A program made the position numbers and the translations under genes. Positions 1-7,593 of a stretch of DNA of 21,665 nucleotides are shown here, one piece after another; positions within the stretch are counted from its first letter, which is position 1, and every line of letters begins with the position of its first letter. The stretch spans positions 1 through 21,665 of the forward strand of contig JAYTCQ010000380.1 in NCBI GenBank assembly GCA_043736395.1, written 5' to 3'. This DNA is from JAFDVL01 sp043736395. Lineage in GTDB: Bacteria > Acidobacteriota > Blastocatellia > RBC074. The notes beneath the pieces were generated by a model that was given only the letters and a program-made list of their open reading frames with translations, was not told the origin of the DNA and did no database searches.

Positions 1-188
1 CTGTCATGGCGGTTTCTCCTGTCAAAGAACGAATTGTTGTTGTCACCATTGATTCTACCTCAATGGCTCGAGAAACCGTCTTTACAACATCAAACGGAAT
101 TGGCAACCAGAAAAGACTTCCGTCTATTCCGTTATTTCCGTTTGTTTCGTATTCTCAAAAAAAGCAATAAAGTTCAGACAATTCGTTT

Positions 189-1037
189 ATGACCCCAGAA
201 CGATACCAACAAATCCAAACGCTCTATCACGCGGCGCAGGAAGTCGAAGCCAGCCAGCGTGCTGCCTTTCTCGCGCAAGCCTGTGGCCCGGACGCCGCGT
301 CACGACAGGAAGTCGAAGAGTTATTGCGTTACGCCGATGAGACAGGCGAATTGCTCAAAGGGAATGCGCTCGAAGCGGCGGCGCGACAACTTGACGCCGC
401 CGACCTGAGCGCAATCAACGCGCCGTCGCTGGTGGGGCAGCAGCTTGGCGTTTACAAAATTCTCGCGCCCATCGGCAAAGGCGGCATGGGCGAAGTTTAC
501 CTCGCCGAAGACTCACGGCTTGACCGCAAGGTTGCGCTCAAGTTATTGCCTGCCGCATTCACGCAGGACGCCGAACGCGTGCGGCGCTTTACGCAGGAAG
601 CCAAAGCGGCTTCTGCGCTCAATCATCCCAACATCATCAGTGTATACGACATCGGCGAAAGCGACCTTGGGCGCTTTATCGTGATGGAACTGGTCGCAGG
701 ACACACGTTGCGTAGCGTGATTGCTGCGGACAACTCGCTGGACACGTTCCTGTCCCTTAGTCAGCAAATGGCGAAAGCGTTGAGCGCCGCGCACGCCGCA
801 GGCATTACGCATCGTGACATCAAGCCGGACAACATCATGGTGCGCGACGATGGTTACGTGAAGGTGCTGGATTTCGGACTCGCGCGCTTGCTGCATCACA
901 ACGCACACGATTCAGAAGCGGTGACGATGGCGCAACAGACTATGCCCGGCACGATCATGGGTACGGGTTGCCTATATGTCGCCCGAACAGGCACGCGGCG
1001 AAGTGGTCAGTCATCCGTCGGATGTGTTTGCGCTTAG
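189..1037 (+). CDS. Ser/Thr protein kinase, N-terminal part of a frameshifted gene
   Basis: This is the front part of a Hanks-type Ser/Thr kinase that would phosphorylate proteins in the cytoplasm. Residues 1-85 form the leader typical of acidobacterial kinases. The kinase domain starts near residue 88: glycine loop GKGGMG (96-101), ATP-anchoring Lys118 in VALK, catalytic loop HRDIKPDN (208-215) and DFG (228-230). After GTIMGT (254-259) the frame slips, and residues 260-282 (GCLYVARTG...) are not kinase sequence. The activation-segment SPE motif and the C-lobe continue in another frame in the next entry. Removing one base restores a single protein of about 1,239 residues, a normal length for the kinase-ATPase-TPR family. 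No strong ribosome binding site precedes the ATG. The region is visibly richer in GC than genes further right. The kinase assignment is secure; whether the break is biological is not. Confidence 0.85.
   Translation: MTPERYQQIQTLYHAAQEVEASQRAAFLAQACGPDAASRQEVEELLRYADETGELLKGNALEAAARQLDAADLSAINAPSLVGQQLGVYKILAPIGKGGMGEVYLAEDSRLDRKVALKLLPAAFTQDAERVRRFTQEAKAASALNHPNIISVYDIGESDLGRFIVMELVAGHTLRSVIAADNSLDTFLSLSQQMAKALSAAHAAGITHRDIKPDNIMVRDDGYVKVLDFGLARLLHHNAHDSEAVTMAQQTMPGTIMGTGCLYVARTGTRRSGQSSVGCVCA
965..967 (+). other. Frameshift site in the kinase gene (extra G in a GGG run)
   Basis: The frame opened at 189 reads ACG GGT TGC here. Dropping one G gives ACG GTT GCC TAT ATG TCG CCC, i.e. GTVAYMSPEQ, the expected kinase sequence that joins the two reading frames exactly. 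The cause may be a real indel, a sequencing or assembly error in a short homopolymer, or, less likely, programmed slippage. Confidence 0.8.
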
Positions 1038-3909
1038 CATTGTGCTCTATGAACTGGCGACCGGGCGGCATCCGTTCAAAGCGGAAACGATGGTTGGGTA
1101 TTTGCACGCGATTACGTTGCAAACACCTGCGCCACCCCAGCAATGGCAACCAAGCCTTCCCGCCATACTGAATGACCTGCTGTTGCGGATGTTGGAGAAA
1201 GAAACGAGCCAGCGTCCGACGGCGAGCGAAGTCACTCAAACATTGCAAATGGTTGAGCGAAAAGGTTACGTAGAAAGCGGGTCGCAGCGCGAGGGTGAAT
1301 CCGTAATTTACAATCCGAAACCCACAATTAGACGCACCGTTGGGCACGAACCTGAACGCGACGAATTGCGCGCCGCCTTCAACTCAGTGCAGGCCGGTCG
1401 TGGCCAATTGCTTTGTGTCGCAGGCGAACCGGGCATCGGCAAAACGACGCTGGTTGAAGATTTCCTCACTGAACTCGGCGCAGCAAATTCATGCACGATT
1501 GCGCGCGGGCGTTGTTCGGAACGGCTCGCGGGAACTGAAGCGTATTTACCCTTGCTCGAAGCGTTGGAAAGCCTGTTGCAAAGTGACAAGCGTCTGGCGC
1601 ATACAATGAAGCAACTCGCGCCCACGTGGTACGCGCAGGTCGCGCCGCTCTCAGGCGACAGCGAAGAGTCGGCGCGCTTGCTCGCCGAAGTCAAAGCCGC
1701 TTCGCAGGAACGGATGAAGCGCGAGTTGGCGGCCTTTCTGCAAGCCGTAGCCCAACCGCAACCGCTCGTGATTTTCTTTGACGATCTGCATTGGGCGGAT
1801 GTCTCGACGATTGATTTGCTCAGTTTTTTGGCGGGCAAGTTCGATGCGCTGCGCGTGCTGATCGTCGTCACCTATCGGCCTTCGGACATGCTGCTGGCGA
1901 AGCATCCGTTTTTGCAGATCAAGCCCGATTTGCAGGCGCACGGCCTGTGTCGGGAATTGCTGCTGGAATTTTTGAATGAAGCGGAGATTGCCGAATACCT
2001 GGCGCTGGAATTCCCCGGTCATCGCTTCCCGACGGAGTTTCCCCAACTGATTCACGCGAAGACGGAAGGCAGTCCGTTGTTTATGGCTGACTTGGTGCGC
2101 TACCTGCGCGACCGCAGCGTGATTGCCAATACGAGCGGTTCATGGACGCTCGCGCAAACGCTGCCCGACATCGAACGTGAGTTGCCGGAATCGGTGCGCG
2201 GGATGATCGAACGCAAGATTGCGCAACTCGAGCCGGACGACCACAAGCTGCTGACCGCCGCGAGCGTGCAGGGCTACGAGTTTGATTCGGCAGTCGTGGC
2301 GCAGGTACTGAACCTTGAGCCTGATGAAATCGAAGAGCGATTGGAAAAGTTGGAGCGAGTCTTTGCGTTTGTGAAGCTGACGAGTGAAACCGAATTTCCG
2401 AATGGCACGCTGACGCTCAAGTATCGCTTCGTGCATGTGTTTTATCAGAACGCGCTCTATGCCGGTTTGCGGGCCACGCGCAAGGCCACCACGCTCAGCC
2501 GCGACGTGGCGCTGGCCTTGGAGGGTTGTTACGGCGCACGCAGCACGAGCGTGGCGAATCAACTGGCGCTGCTGTGGGAAGCGGCGCGGGACTATGCGCG
2601 CGCCAGCGATTCCTTCTTGCAGGCGGCACGCAATGCGGCGCAGATCAATACGCATCGGGAAGCGGTGCAGCTTGCACGGCGCGGGCTGGAAGTATTGCTC
2701 AAACTGCCGGAAACGCCAGAACGCGACGGGCGGGAACTCGGCCTGCAATTGACGCTGGGCTTCTCGTTGCAGTCCGTCCTGAGTTGGGCTGCGCCGGAAG
2801 CCGGAGCTGCCTTCAACCGGGCACGGCAACTGTGTGAGCAGATGGGTGATGATCCCAGGCTCATCGCTGCGCTGAGTGGCGTGGCGTTTTATCACAGTGT
2901 GCGAGCCGAATATGAAACGGCGCAGGGACTGTGTGAGCAGATGATGCAACTGGCAGAGCAAGCCCAGGACCCGGTACTGATGGTTATGGCCTCTATTTTT
3001 TGGGCTAATGTCCACTATTATCAAGGAGACCTTGTCTCCGCCCAACAACAAGGGGAACGCGCGCTCGCGCTGGATCGCCGGGAATACCACGATGCTTATC
3101 TTTCTGTCTCTAACGAGGACCTGGGAATTTCAGTGCGCCGCGTGCATAGCTACTGTCTGTGGACGCTTGGCTATCCGGATCGAGCCTTGGCGCTGGCGCA
3201 GGAATCAATCACGCTGGCCGAGCAAACCTCTCATCCCTTCAGTCTGGGTGGCGCTCATAACATAGCAGGGACGGTCCTTTACCTTCTTCGGGATTGGTAT
3301 TCCAGCCAGAAAGAAAATGAGAAAGTGTTTGCGCTCGCCGAGGAGTACGCCCTGGGAGACCTGCTCAATTTTGCCACTGTCAATAATGCCCTGACTCTGG
3401 CGTATCAGGAACTGACCGAAACAGCGCTTGAGCGGTTGAAACAGGCGCTGGCATCCCAACGTGCCAAAGGCGTAATGCTGTGGATGACCTGCTATCTCGG
3501 AATCCTGGGTGAAGTGTTCTGGCTGGCAGGCCGCTGCGCGGAAGGGCTGGCTGCCATCGCGGAAGCGTTGGCGCTGGTCGAACGCACCGGAGAGCGTTTC
3601 TGCGAAGCAGAACTCTGGCGTATCAAAGGCGAGTTGCTGCTGAAAGCCGCCGCCGACCATGCAGAGACAAGCCGGGCGCAGGCGGAAGCGGAACGCTGTT
3701 ATCACCAGGCTATCGAGATCGCCCGGCGGCAGCGCGCGAAAGCGTGGGAACTGCGCGCCTCGACGAGCCTCGCGCGCTTGTGGCAGCAGCAGGGCAAGCA
3801 AGCAGAAGCGCGACAGATGCTCGCGGAGATTTACGGCTGGTTCACCGAAGGCTTTGGCACGGCGGATTTGCAAGACGCGAAGGCGCTGTTAGAGGAATTA
3901 CAGAGATGA
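976..3909 (+). CDS. C-terminal part of the frameshifted gene: kinase C-lobe, AAA ATPase and TPR domains
   Basis: This frame continues the kinase broken at 965-967. MSPEQARGE (1-9) is the activation-segment end, DVFAL (16-20) is subdomain IX, and the arginine in SQRPTASEV is subdomain XI. A STAND/AAA_16-type ATPase follows: Walker A GEPGIGKTT (150-158) and Walker B VIFFDDLHWAD (about 265-275). Residues from about 560 to 977 are helical and repeat-like, with many Ala/Leu-rich 34-residue-style units that fit tetratricopeptide repeats. In this architecture the TPR array is thought to sense or bind partners while the ATPase module acts as a switch for the kinase. The ATG at 976 is internal to the kinase domain and is not the natural start. 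The stop is followed by 87 bases before the next gene, with no obvious terminator. Domain calls are firm; the signal is unknown. Confidence 0.85.
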   Translation: MSPEQARGEVVSHPSDVFALSIVLYELATGRHPFKAETMVGYLHAITLQTPAPPQQWQPSLPAILNDLLLRMLEKETSQRPTASEVTQTLQMVERKGYVESGSQREGESVIYNPKPTIRRTVGHEPERDELRAAFNSVQAGRGQLLCVAGEPGIGKTTLVEDFLTELGAANSCTIARGRCSERLAGTEAYLPLLEALESLLQSDKRLAHTMKQLAPTWYAQVAPLSGDSEESARLLAEVKAASQERMKRELAAFLQAVAQPQPLVIFFDDLHWADVSTIDLLSFLAGKFDALRVLIVVTYRPSDMLLAKHPFLQIKPDLQAHGLCRELLLEFLNEAEIAEYLALEFPGHRFPTEFPQLIHAKTEGSPLFMADLVRYLRDRSVIANTSGSWTLAQTLPDIERELPESVRGMIERKIAQLEPDDHKLLTAASVQGYEFDSAVVAQVLNLEPDEIEERLEKLERVFAFVKLTSETEFPNGTLTLKYRFVHVFYQNALYAGLRATRKATTLSRDVALALEGCYGARSTSVANQLALLWEAARDYARASDSFLQAARNAAQINTHREAVQLARRGLEVLLKLPETPERDGRELGLQLTLGFSLQSVLSWAAPEAGAAFNRARQLCEQMGDDPRLIAALSGVAFYHSVRAEYETAQGLCEQMMQLAEQAQDPVLMVMASIFWANVHYYQGDLVSAQQQGERALALDRREYHDAYLSVSNEDLGISVRRVHSYCLWTLGYPDRALALAQESITLAEQTSHPFSLGGAHNIAGTVLYLLRDWYSSQKENEKVFALAEEYALGDLLNFATVNNALTLAYQELTETALERLKQALASQRAKGVMLWMTCYLGILGEVFWLAGRCAEGLAAIAEALALVERTGERFCEAELWRIKGELLLKAAADHAETSRAQAEAERCYHQAIEIARRQRAKAWELRASTSLARLWQQQGKQAEARQMLAEIYGWFTEGFGTADLQDAKALLEELQR

Positions 3910-3996
3910 TCTGCGATACAAGAATTTGCTTAGACGCATGAAGCGAATGGGGTGAATGACACAACGGAGACGATTTACCTCGACAAGGAAACTTTT

Positions 3997-5298
3997 ATGA
4001 AACGAAGAACCTTCAATTTACATTTGCTGGCTGCCGTTCCCGCCCTTGCACTGCCCACCCAACAATCACAACTTCGCATCAATGGTCAGCGCGTCAATCA
4101 ACACCTTTCCGAACTCGCGCAATTTGGTAAAACGCAGGAAGGCGGCACACATCGCGTTGCGTATACCGACGTTGATTTGCAGGGCCGTGAATACGCGATG
4201 AAGTTGATGCGCGAAGCCAAACTGGATGTCAGCATTGACGCCGCAGGCAACATCGTCGGACGGCGCGCGGGCAGCGATGCTACGCTCAAGCCGTTGATGA
4301 TTGGTTCGCATATTGATTCCGTCCCCGCTGGCGGCAGCTACGACGGACAAGTCGGTTCGATGGGTGCGATTGAGGTCGCGCAAACATTGGCTGAAAACAA
4401 CGTGCGCTTGCGGCATCCGCTCGAAGTCGTGCTCTTTCAAAACGAAGAAGGCGGAACCATCGGCAGTGCCGCGCTTGCCAGAGCGTTGACGGAAAAAGAC
4501 CTGAGCATCGTCACCAATTCTAAAAAGACAATTCGCGAAGGCATCAAATTTATCGGCGGCGATCCTGACAAACTTGCCAGCGCCGTGCGCAAAAAAGGTG
4601 ACTTCGCGGGCTATTTAGAATTGCACATCGAACAGGGCGGCATCCTGCATCAGGAAAAAATCAACATCGGCGTCGTCGAAGGCATCGTCGGTGTGTTCTG
4701 GTGGGATATGACGATTGAAGGTTTTGCCAATCACGCAGGGACTACGCCAATGAATCAGCGAAAGGACGCGTTGCTGGCGGCGGCGAAATACATTGACGCC
4801 GTCAATCGCGTAGTCACGTCCATCCCTGGTCGCCAAGTCGGAACTGTCGGCAAAATTCAAGCCTTCCCTGGTGCTTTTAATATCGTTCCGGGTAAGGTGG
4901 TTACGAGTTTGGGCTTGCGTGATTTGGACGCGGCGAAGGTGCAAATGCTGTTTCAGAAAATTCAGGTTGAGGTGCAACAAATTGAAAAAATTACGGGTAC
5001 GAAATTTGAATTCAAACAGGTCAACGCATCGCAGCCCGCGCCCACCGATGCGCGCTTTCGGCGTGTGATTGACGAATCGGCGAAGCAATTAGGATTCACG
5101 ACCAAGCTGATGCCCAGCGGCGCAGGTCACGACGCACAAGAGATCGCACCCGTCTGCCCCATCGGCATGATTTTTATACCCAGCCGCGACGGCATCAGCC
5201 ACAGCCCGCGCGAATTTTCCACGCCGGAAGACATCACGAATGGGACGAATGTACTGCTTCATACCTTGCTGAAACTGGATGCGATGAATTTACCGTGA
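3997..5298 (+). CDS. Exported Zn-dependent hydantoinase/carbamoylase family amidohydrolase (M20 fold)
   Basis: This is a dinuclear zinc amidohydrolase related to allantoate amidohydrolase, N-carbamoyl-L-amino-acid hydrolase and beta-ureidopropionase, which release ammonia or CO2 from ureido and carbamoyl compounds. Visible metal ligands match the family: H105 in GSHIDSVP, D116 in SYDGQVG, the NEEG glutamates (150-151), H210 in ELHIEQG and H402 in SHSPREF; GAGHDA (376-380) is also conserved. I start at ATG 3997, because AAGGAAA sits 5 bases upstream and the protein then begins MKRRTFNLHL followed by a hydrophobic run, resembling a twin-arginine signal peptide with cleavage near residue 20. The in-frame GTG at 3952 has no good ribosome binding site. 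Length, 433 residues, suits the family plus a leader. The exact substrate cannot be told from sequence. It appears to be a single-gene unit. Confidence 0.85.
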   Translation: MKRRTFNLHLLAAVPALALPTQQSQLRINGQRVNQHLSELAQFGKTQEGGTHRVAYTDVDLQGREYAMKLMREAKLDVSIDAAGNIVGRRAGSDATLKPLMIGSHIDSVPAGGSYDGQVGSMGAIEVAQTLAENNVRLRHPLEVVLFQNEEGGTIGSAALARALTEKDLSIVTNSKKTIREGIKFIGGDPDKLASAVRKKGDFAGYLELHIEQGGILHQEKINIGVVEGIVGVFWWDMTIEGFANHAGTTPMNQRKDALLAAAKYIDAVNRVVTSIPGRQVGTVGKIQAFPGAFNIVPGKVVTSLGLRDLDAAKVQMLFQKIQVEVQQIEKITGTKFEFKQVNASQPAPTDARFRRVIDESAKQLGFTTKLMPSGAGHDAQEIAPVCPIGMIFIPSRDGISHSPREFSTPEDITNGTNVLLHTLLKLDAMNLP

Positions 5299-5310
5299 AC
5301 CAACAAGTCA

Positions 5311-5341
5311 TTGAAGCAATAACACTTCAAAATTATTTTTT
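5311..5341 (+). terminator. Weak possible terminator after the amidohydrolase gene
   Basis: A 6-bp stem TTGAAG (5311-5316) / CTTCAA (5325-5330) is followed by AATTATTTTTT. The stem is short and AT-rich, so this is a weak intrinsic terminator at best. Confidence 0.3.
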
Positions 5342-5366
5342 CGCAATGAACACTTTTGTAAACAAA

Positions 5367-5493
5367 TTCCCCCTTACATAATGAGGGCAATCGAAAAGTT
5401 CGTAACGAGTCAGAAGACTGACCGTGTAGCCTTGGGGGAGTGCTACAGGGGAAGTCTTTTTTGACACAAAAATGATTGCCCTCAAAATCTCGA
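5367..5493 (+). ncRNA. Structured leader RNA of unknown class upstream of mtnB
   Basis: This stretch between genes folds strongly and has no credible ORF. An 11-bp perfect long-range stem (5382-5392 with 5474-5484, core GAGGGCAATC/GATTGCCCTC) encloses two hairpins: GTCAG-AAGA-CTGAC (5409-5422) and TGTAGC/GCTACA (5425-5430 with 5442-5447), whose loop carries GGGGGA. An upstream UUCCCCC tract (5367-5373) can pair with either GGGGGA (5434-5439) or GGGGAA (5448-5453), two mutually exclusive pairings. AAGACT (5414-5419) can also pair with AGTCTT (5453-5458), an alternative to the first hairpin. AGCCTT (5428-5433) is complementary to AAGGCT in the following terminator. Position before methionine salvage genes suggests a riboswitch-like attenuator, but a separate small RNA is possible. 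I see no hallmark of known SAM, SAH or cobalamin classes. A CATAAT -10-like box at 5377-5382 leaves the transcript start uncertain. Confidence 0.5.
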
Positions 5494-5528
5494 AAAAAGG
5501 CTTGAGTATTTCTGACTCAAGCCTTTTT
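5494..5528 (+). terminator. Intrinsic terminator/attenuator before mtnB
   Basis: A perfect 14-bp stem, AAAAAGGCTTGAGT (5494-5507) with ACTCAAGCCTTTTT (5515-5528), closes a 7-base loop and ends in a T-run. It lies 41 bases before the mtnB ATG, so on the plus strand it either ends the structured leader RNA or attenuates the mtn operon. It is A/T-symmetric and could work in both directions, but no minus-strand gene runs into it. Confidence 0.75.
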
Positions 5529-5569
5529 CTTATTTGCCTTCAATAAAAAATCAAGCTACGTTTATCGCT

Positions 5570-6205
5570 ATGGCGCAAGCAGAGAATGATCAAATATTTT
5601 TAGAATATGCAGCGAAGCTGTCGGACCTCGGCAAGAATTTTTACGCGAGAAAGTGGGTGCTGGGGACGAGTGGAAATTTCAGTGCAGTCATCAACCGTGA
5701 TCCGCTACGATTGGCAATCACTGTCAGCGGGAATGACAAAGGGAATCTGACTTCTGAACAAATTATTCAAATTGACGGAGCAGGCAATATTGTTAGTGGT
5801 ATCGGCAAGCCTTCGGATGAAACAAAATTGCATCTGGTAGCTGTCAGAATGCGCGGCGCAGGAGCTGTTTTGCATACGCATTCCGTGTGGACAACCTTGC
5901 TTTCTAATGACTTTGCCAAGGACGGCGGAATTAAAATTTCCGGCTATGAAATGCTGAAAGGTTTGGCGGGAGTCAAGACGCACGAACACGAAGAATGGCT
6001 GCCGATTATTGAGAATTCGCAGGACATGGATAAACTGGCAACTGAGGTCGAAACTACGTTGGAAAAATTTCCTGAAGCGCACGGATTTCTGCTGCGTGGA
6101 CATGGGCTGTATACGTGGGGACGCGATCTCAACGAAGCAAAACGTCACATTGAAATTTTTGAATTTCTGTTGGAAGTAACAGGAAGAGAATATTTTTCGA
6201 GGTAA
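5570..6205 (+). CDS. mtnB: Methylthioribulose-1-phosphate dehydratase MtnB
   Basis: MtnB dehydrates 5-methylthioribulose-1-phosphate to 2,3-diketo-5-methylthiopentyl-1-phosphate in the cytoplasmic methionine salvage pathway. It has the class II aldolase/adducin fold. WVLGTSGNFSAV (29-40) is the phosphate-binding region, HTH (102-104) and H178 in RGHGLYTWG are the expected zinc ligands, and KPSDETKLHL (80-89) covers the acidic catalytic region. Length 211 residues matches the family. I choose ATG 5570; an in-frame TTG at 5534 sits right behind the terminator T-run and adds 12 residues unlike MtnB. No clear Shine-Dalgarno precedes 5570. The mtnD start follows 5 bases after the stop, so the two are co-transcribed. 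No mtnA or mtnK is in this window, so upstream steps must be encoded elsewhere. The closest alternative would be a general class II aldolase, but the neighbours argue for MtnB. Confidence 0.9.
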   Translation: MAQAENDQIFLEYAAKLSDLGKNFYARKWVLGTSGNFSAVINRDPLRLAITVSGNDKGNLTSEQIIQIDGAGNIVSGIGKPSDETKLHLVAVRMRGAGAVLHTHSVWTTLLSNDFAKDGGIKISGYEMLKGLAGVKTHEHEEWLPIIENSQDMDKLATEVETTLEKFPEAHGFLLRGHGLYTWGRDLNEAKRHIEIFEFLLEVTGREYFSR

Positions 6206-6210
6206 GAATT

Positions 6211-6804
6211 ATGGCTATTGTAACGATCCCTGACGAAAATCGAACCATCACTGACGCCGCTGAAATTAAGCAATATTTAGCCAGCATTGATGTTGATTAT
6301 GAACAATGGCAACCTTCGCAACCGCTCTCTGCTAATTCGACGACCGAAGAAATTTTAGCGGCGTACGCGGCGGACATTAACGTCCTCAAAGAAGATGGTG
6401 GATACGTGACGGCGGATGTGATTGATGTGTTGCCGACGACTCCAGGCTTGCCGGAAATGCTGGTGAAATTTAAATCCGAACATTGGCACGACGATGACGA
6501 AGTACGCTTCATCATTGAAGGTCGGGGCATTTTTCATATTCATCCCGGCAACGGCGTAGTCACTGCGATTGAAGTCACTGCCGGAGATTTAATTCGTGTA
6601 CCGGGTGGAACTTTGCATTGGTTCAATCTCTGTGAAGAGCAACGCATCCGCGCGATTCGATTATTTGTTGATCCGGCTGGCTGGGTTCCGCGCTACAGCG
6701 AAAGCGGGATGGCGGATAATTATCAACTGGTTTGTTTTGGTGCTAATTTTATCCCGATGTCAGTACCACCTGCGGTAGCGGGTGGGAATACTGTGCAGTC
6801 GTAA
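6211..6804 (+). CDS. mtnD: Acireductone dioxygenase MtnD
   Basis: MtnD is a cupin metalloenzyme that oxidises acireductone to 4-methylthio-2-oxobutanoate plus formate (Fe form), or off-pathway to methylthiopropionate and CO (Ni form); the bound metal cannot be told from sequence. The metal ligands are clear: H91, H93 and E97 in EHWHDDDEVRF, and H136 in PGGTLHWF. A GAGG overlapping the mtnB stop serves as ribosome binding site 8 bases before the ATG. The last 14 residues (SVPPAVAGGNTVQS, 184-197) are encoded by the left arm and loop of a palindromic repeat at 6758-6832, and the stop codon lies in the loop. The natural C-terminus therefore probably lay near residue 183, and the tail looks like a later addition. 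Gene identity is firm from motifs and from mtnB and mtnC on either side. Confidence 0.92.
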   Translation: MAIVTIPDENRTITDAAEIKQYLASIDVDYEQWQPSQPLSANSTTEEILAAYAADINVLKEDGGYVTADVIDVLPTTPGLPEMLVKFKSEHWHDDDEVRFIIEGRGIFHIHPGNGVVTAIEVTAGDLIRVPGGTLHWFNLCEEQRIRAIRLFVDPAGWVPRYSESGMADNYQLVCFGANFIPMSVPPAVAGGNTVQS

Positions 6805-6832
6805 CCACCCGCTACCGCAGGTGGTACTGACA
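6758..6832. repeat. REP-like palindrome at the 3' end of mtnD
   Basis: A perfect 28-bp inverted repeat (6758-6785 with 6805-6832; outer end TGTCAGTACCACC, inner end AGCGGGTGG) surrounds a 19-base loop holding the mtnD stop codon. No T-run follows, so it is not a typical intrinsic terminator. Its form suits a dispersed extragenic palindrome; at mRNA level it could stabilise the mtnB-mtnD part or affect mtnC expression. It leaves only 13 bases to the mtnC ATG. Confidence 0.8.
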
Positions 6833-6845
6833 AAAGTCAATTTTC

Positions 6846-7553
6846 ATGAACCCGTCCATTAAAATTATTCTGCTCGACATTGAAGGCACCACGACGCCGA
6901 TTGATTTTGTGTTTCAGGTTTTATTTCCCTACGCGCGAAATCACGTGCAGGATTTTTTGTCGCAGCATTGGGACGATTTGCAGACAGAAGTTTCGCAATT
7001 CAAATCAGAACAATTAGAAGATGAAGGACAAGGATTGAATCCGCCTGCGCTGGATTCTTCGCAGCTTGAATCGGTAATCACATACATTTATTGGTTGCTG
7101 GATCAGGATCGAAAATCTACGCCGCTAAAATCGTTGCAAGGGAAAATCTGGGAAGAGGGATATAAAAACGGAGTCTTAAGAAGTCAGCTTTTTTCAGATG
7201 TTCCGACGGCTTTTAAAAACTGGCAGCAACAGCGCATCTGCATTTTTTCTTCCGGCAGTGTCCTCGCCCAAAAACTGCTTTTTACCTACACGGAATTCGG
7301 GGATTTGAGCAAATTTATCAGTGGCTGGTTCGATACAAATATTGGTAATAAACAAGATGCAACAAGTTACCATCGCATCGCGGTTGCGCTGCAAACGGAT
7401 GCGGATGAGATTCTATTTGTTTCCGATGTGACTGCTGAACTCGAAGCCGCGCGGGTTGCCGGAATGCAAACACAGCTCTCTATTCGTCCTGGCAATCCGC
7501 TGCAACCAAACACGCAAAACTTCCAATCAATTACTTCATTTGATCAGCTTTGA
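6846..7553 (+). CDS. mtnC: Enolase-phosphatase E1 MtnC
   Basis: MtnC is a HAD-superfamily enzyme that enolises 2,3-diketo-5-methylthiopentyl-1-phosphate and removes its phosphate, giving the acireductone used by MtnD. Motif I is LLDIEGTTTPI with D11 and E13 (the DxEGT form specific to E1). Motif II is IFSSGS (133-138), the motif III lysine is probably K169 in IGNKQ, and motif IV is FVSDVTAELEAA with D194. Length 235 residues is typical. The ATG has no clear ribosome binding site, and a 28-bp palindrome lies just upstream, so expression may depend on transcription and translation arriving from mtnD. Seven bases after the stop an 8-bp CAAAAAAA target duplication and an insertion element begin, so the native 3' flank is interrupted but the coding sequence is intact. 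Confidence 0.92.
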   Translation: MNPSIKIILLDIEGTTTPIDFVFQVLFPYARNHVQDFLSQHWDDLQTEVSQFKSEQLEDEGQGLNPPALDSSQLESVITYIYWLLDQDRKSTPLKSLQGKIWEEGYKNGVLRSQLFSDVPTAFKNWQQQRICIFSSGSVLAQKLLFTYTEFGDLSKFISGWFDTNIGNKQDATSYHRIAVALQTDADEILFVSDVTAELEAARVAGMQTQLSIRPGNPLQPNTQNFQSITSFDQL

Positions 7554-7559
7554 CTATTC

Positions 7560-7567
7560 CAAAAAAA
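7560..7567. repeat. Target site duplication, left copy
   Basis: CAAAAAAA abuts the left inverted repeat and is repeated exactly at 10642-10649. Eight bases fit IS1-family transposition. One base of ambiguity exists because the preceding base is also C, matching the last C of the element's right end. Confidence 0.8.
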
Positions 7568-7593
7568 GGTAGTGTCCTAATCCTGTGTTGCTG
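7568..7593 (+). repeat. Left terminal inverted repeat of the IS1-type element
   Basis: These 26 bases are identical to the reverse complement of 10616-10641. The transposase stop codon (TAG, 7577-7579 on the minus strand) and its last codons lie inside this repeat. Confidence 0.9.

Noticed and set aside
2140..3090. 316-residue open frame on the minus strand inside the kinase-ATPase-TPR gene
   Set aside because: It lies opposite a strongly coding GC-rich gene, has no recognisable domain and is Arg/Gln/His-rich as expected of an antisense shadow.
5407..5423. Resemblance to the cobalamin riboswitch B12 box (AGTCAGAAGACTGACC)
   Set aside because: The match is partial and the rest of the cobalamin core (its upstream conserved helices) is absent; the enclosing stem spans only about 100 bases, too short for that class.
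5382..5484. SAM riboswitch expected upstream of methionine genes
   Set aside because: I found no S-box hallmark such as GGCAACC, nor SAM-II/V or SAH-type conserved segments, so I left the class open.
6758..6832. Intrinsic terminator after mtnD
   Set aside because: The stem is long but no T-run follows, and mtnC begins 13 bases later in the same direction.
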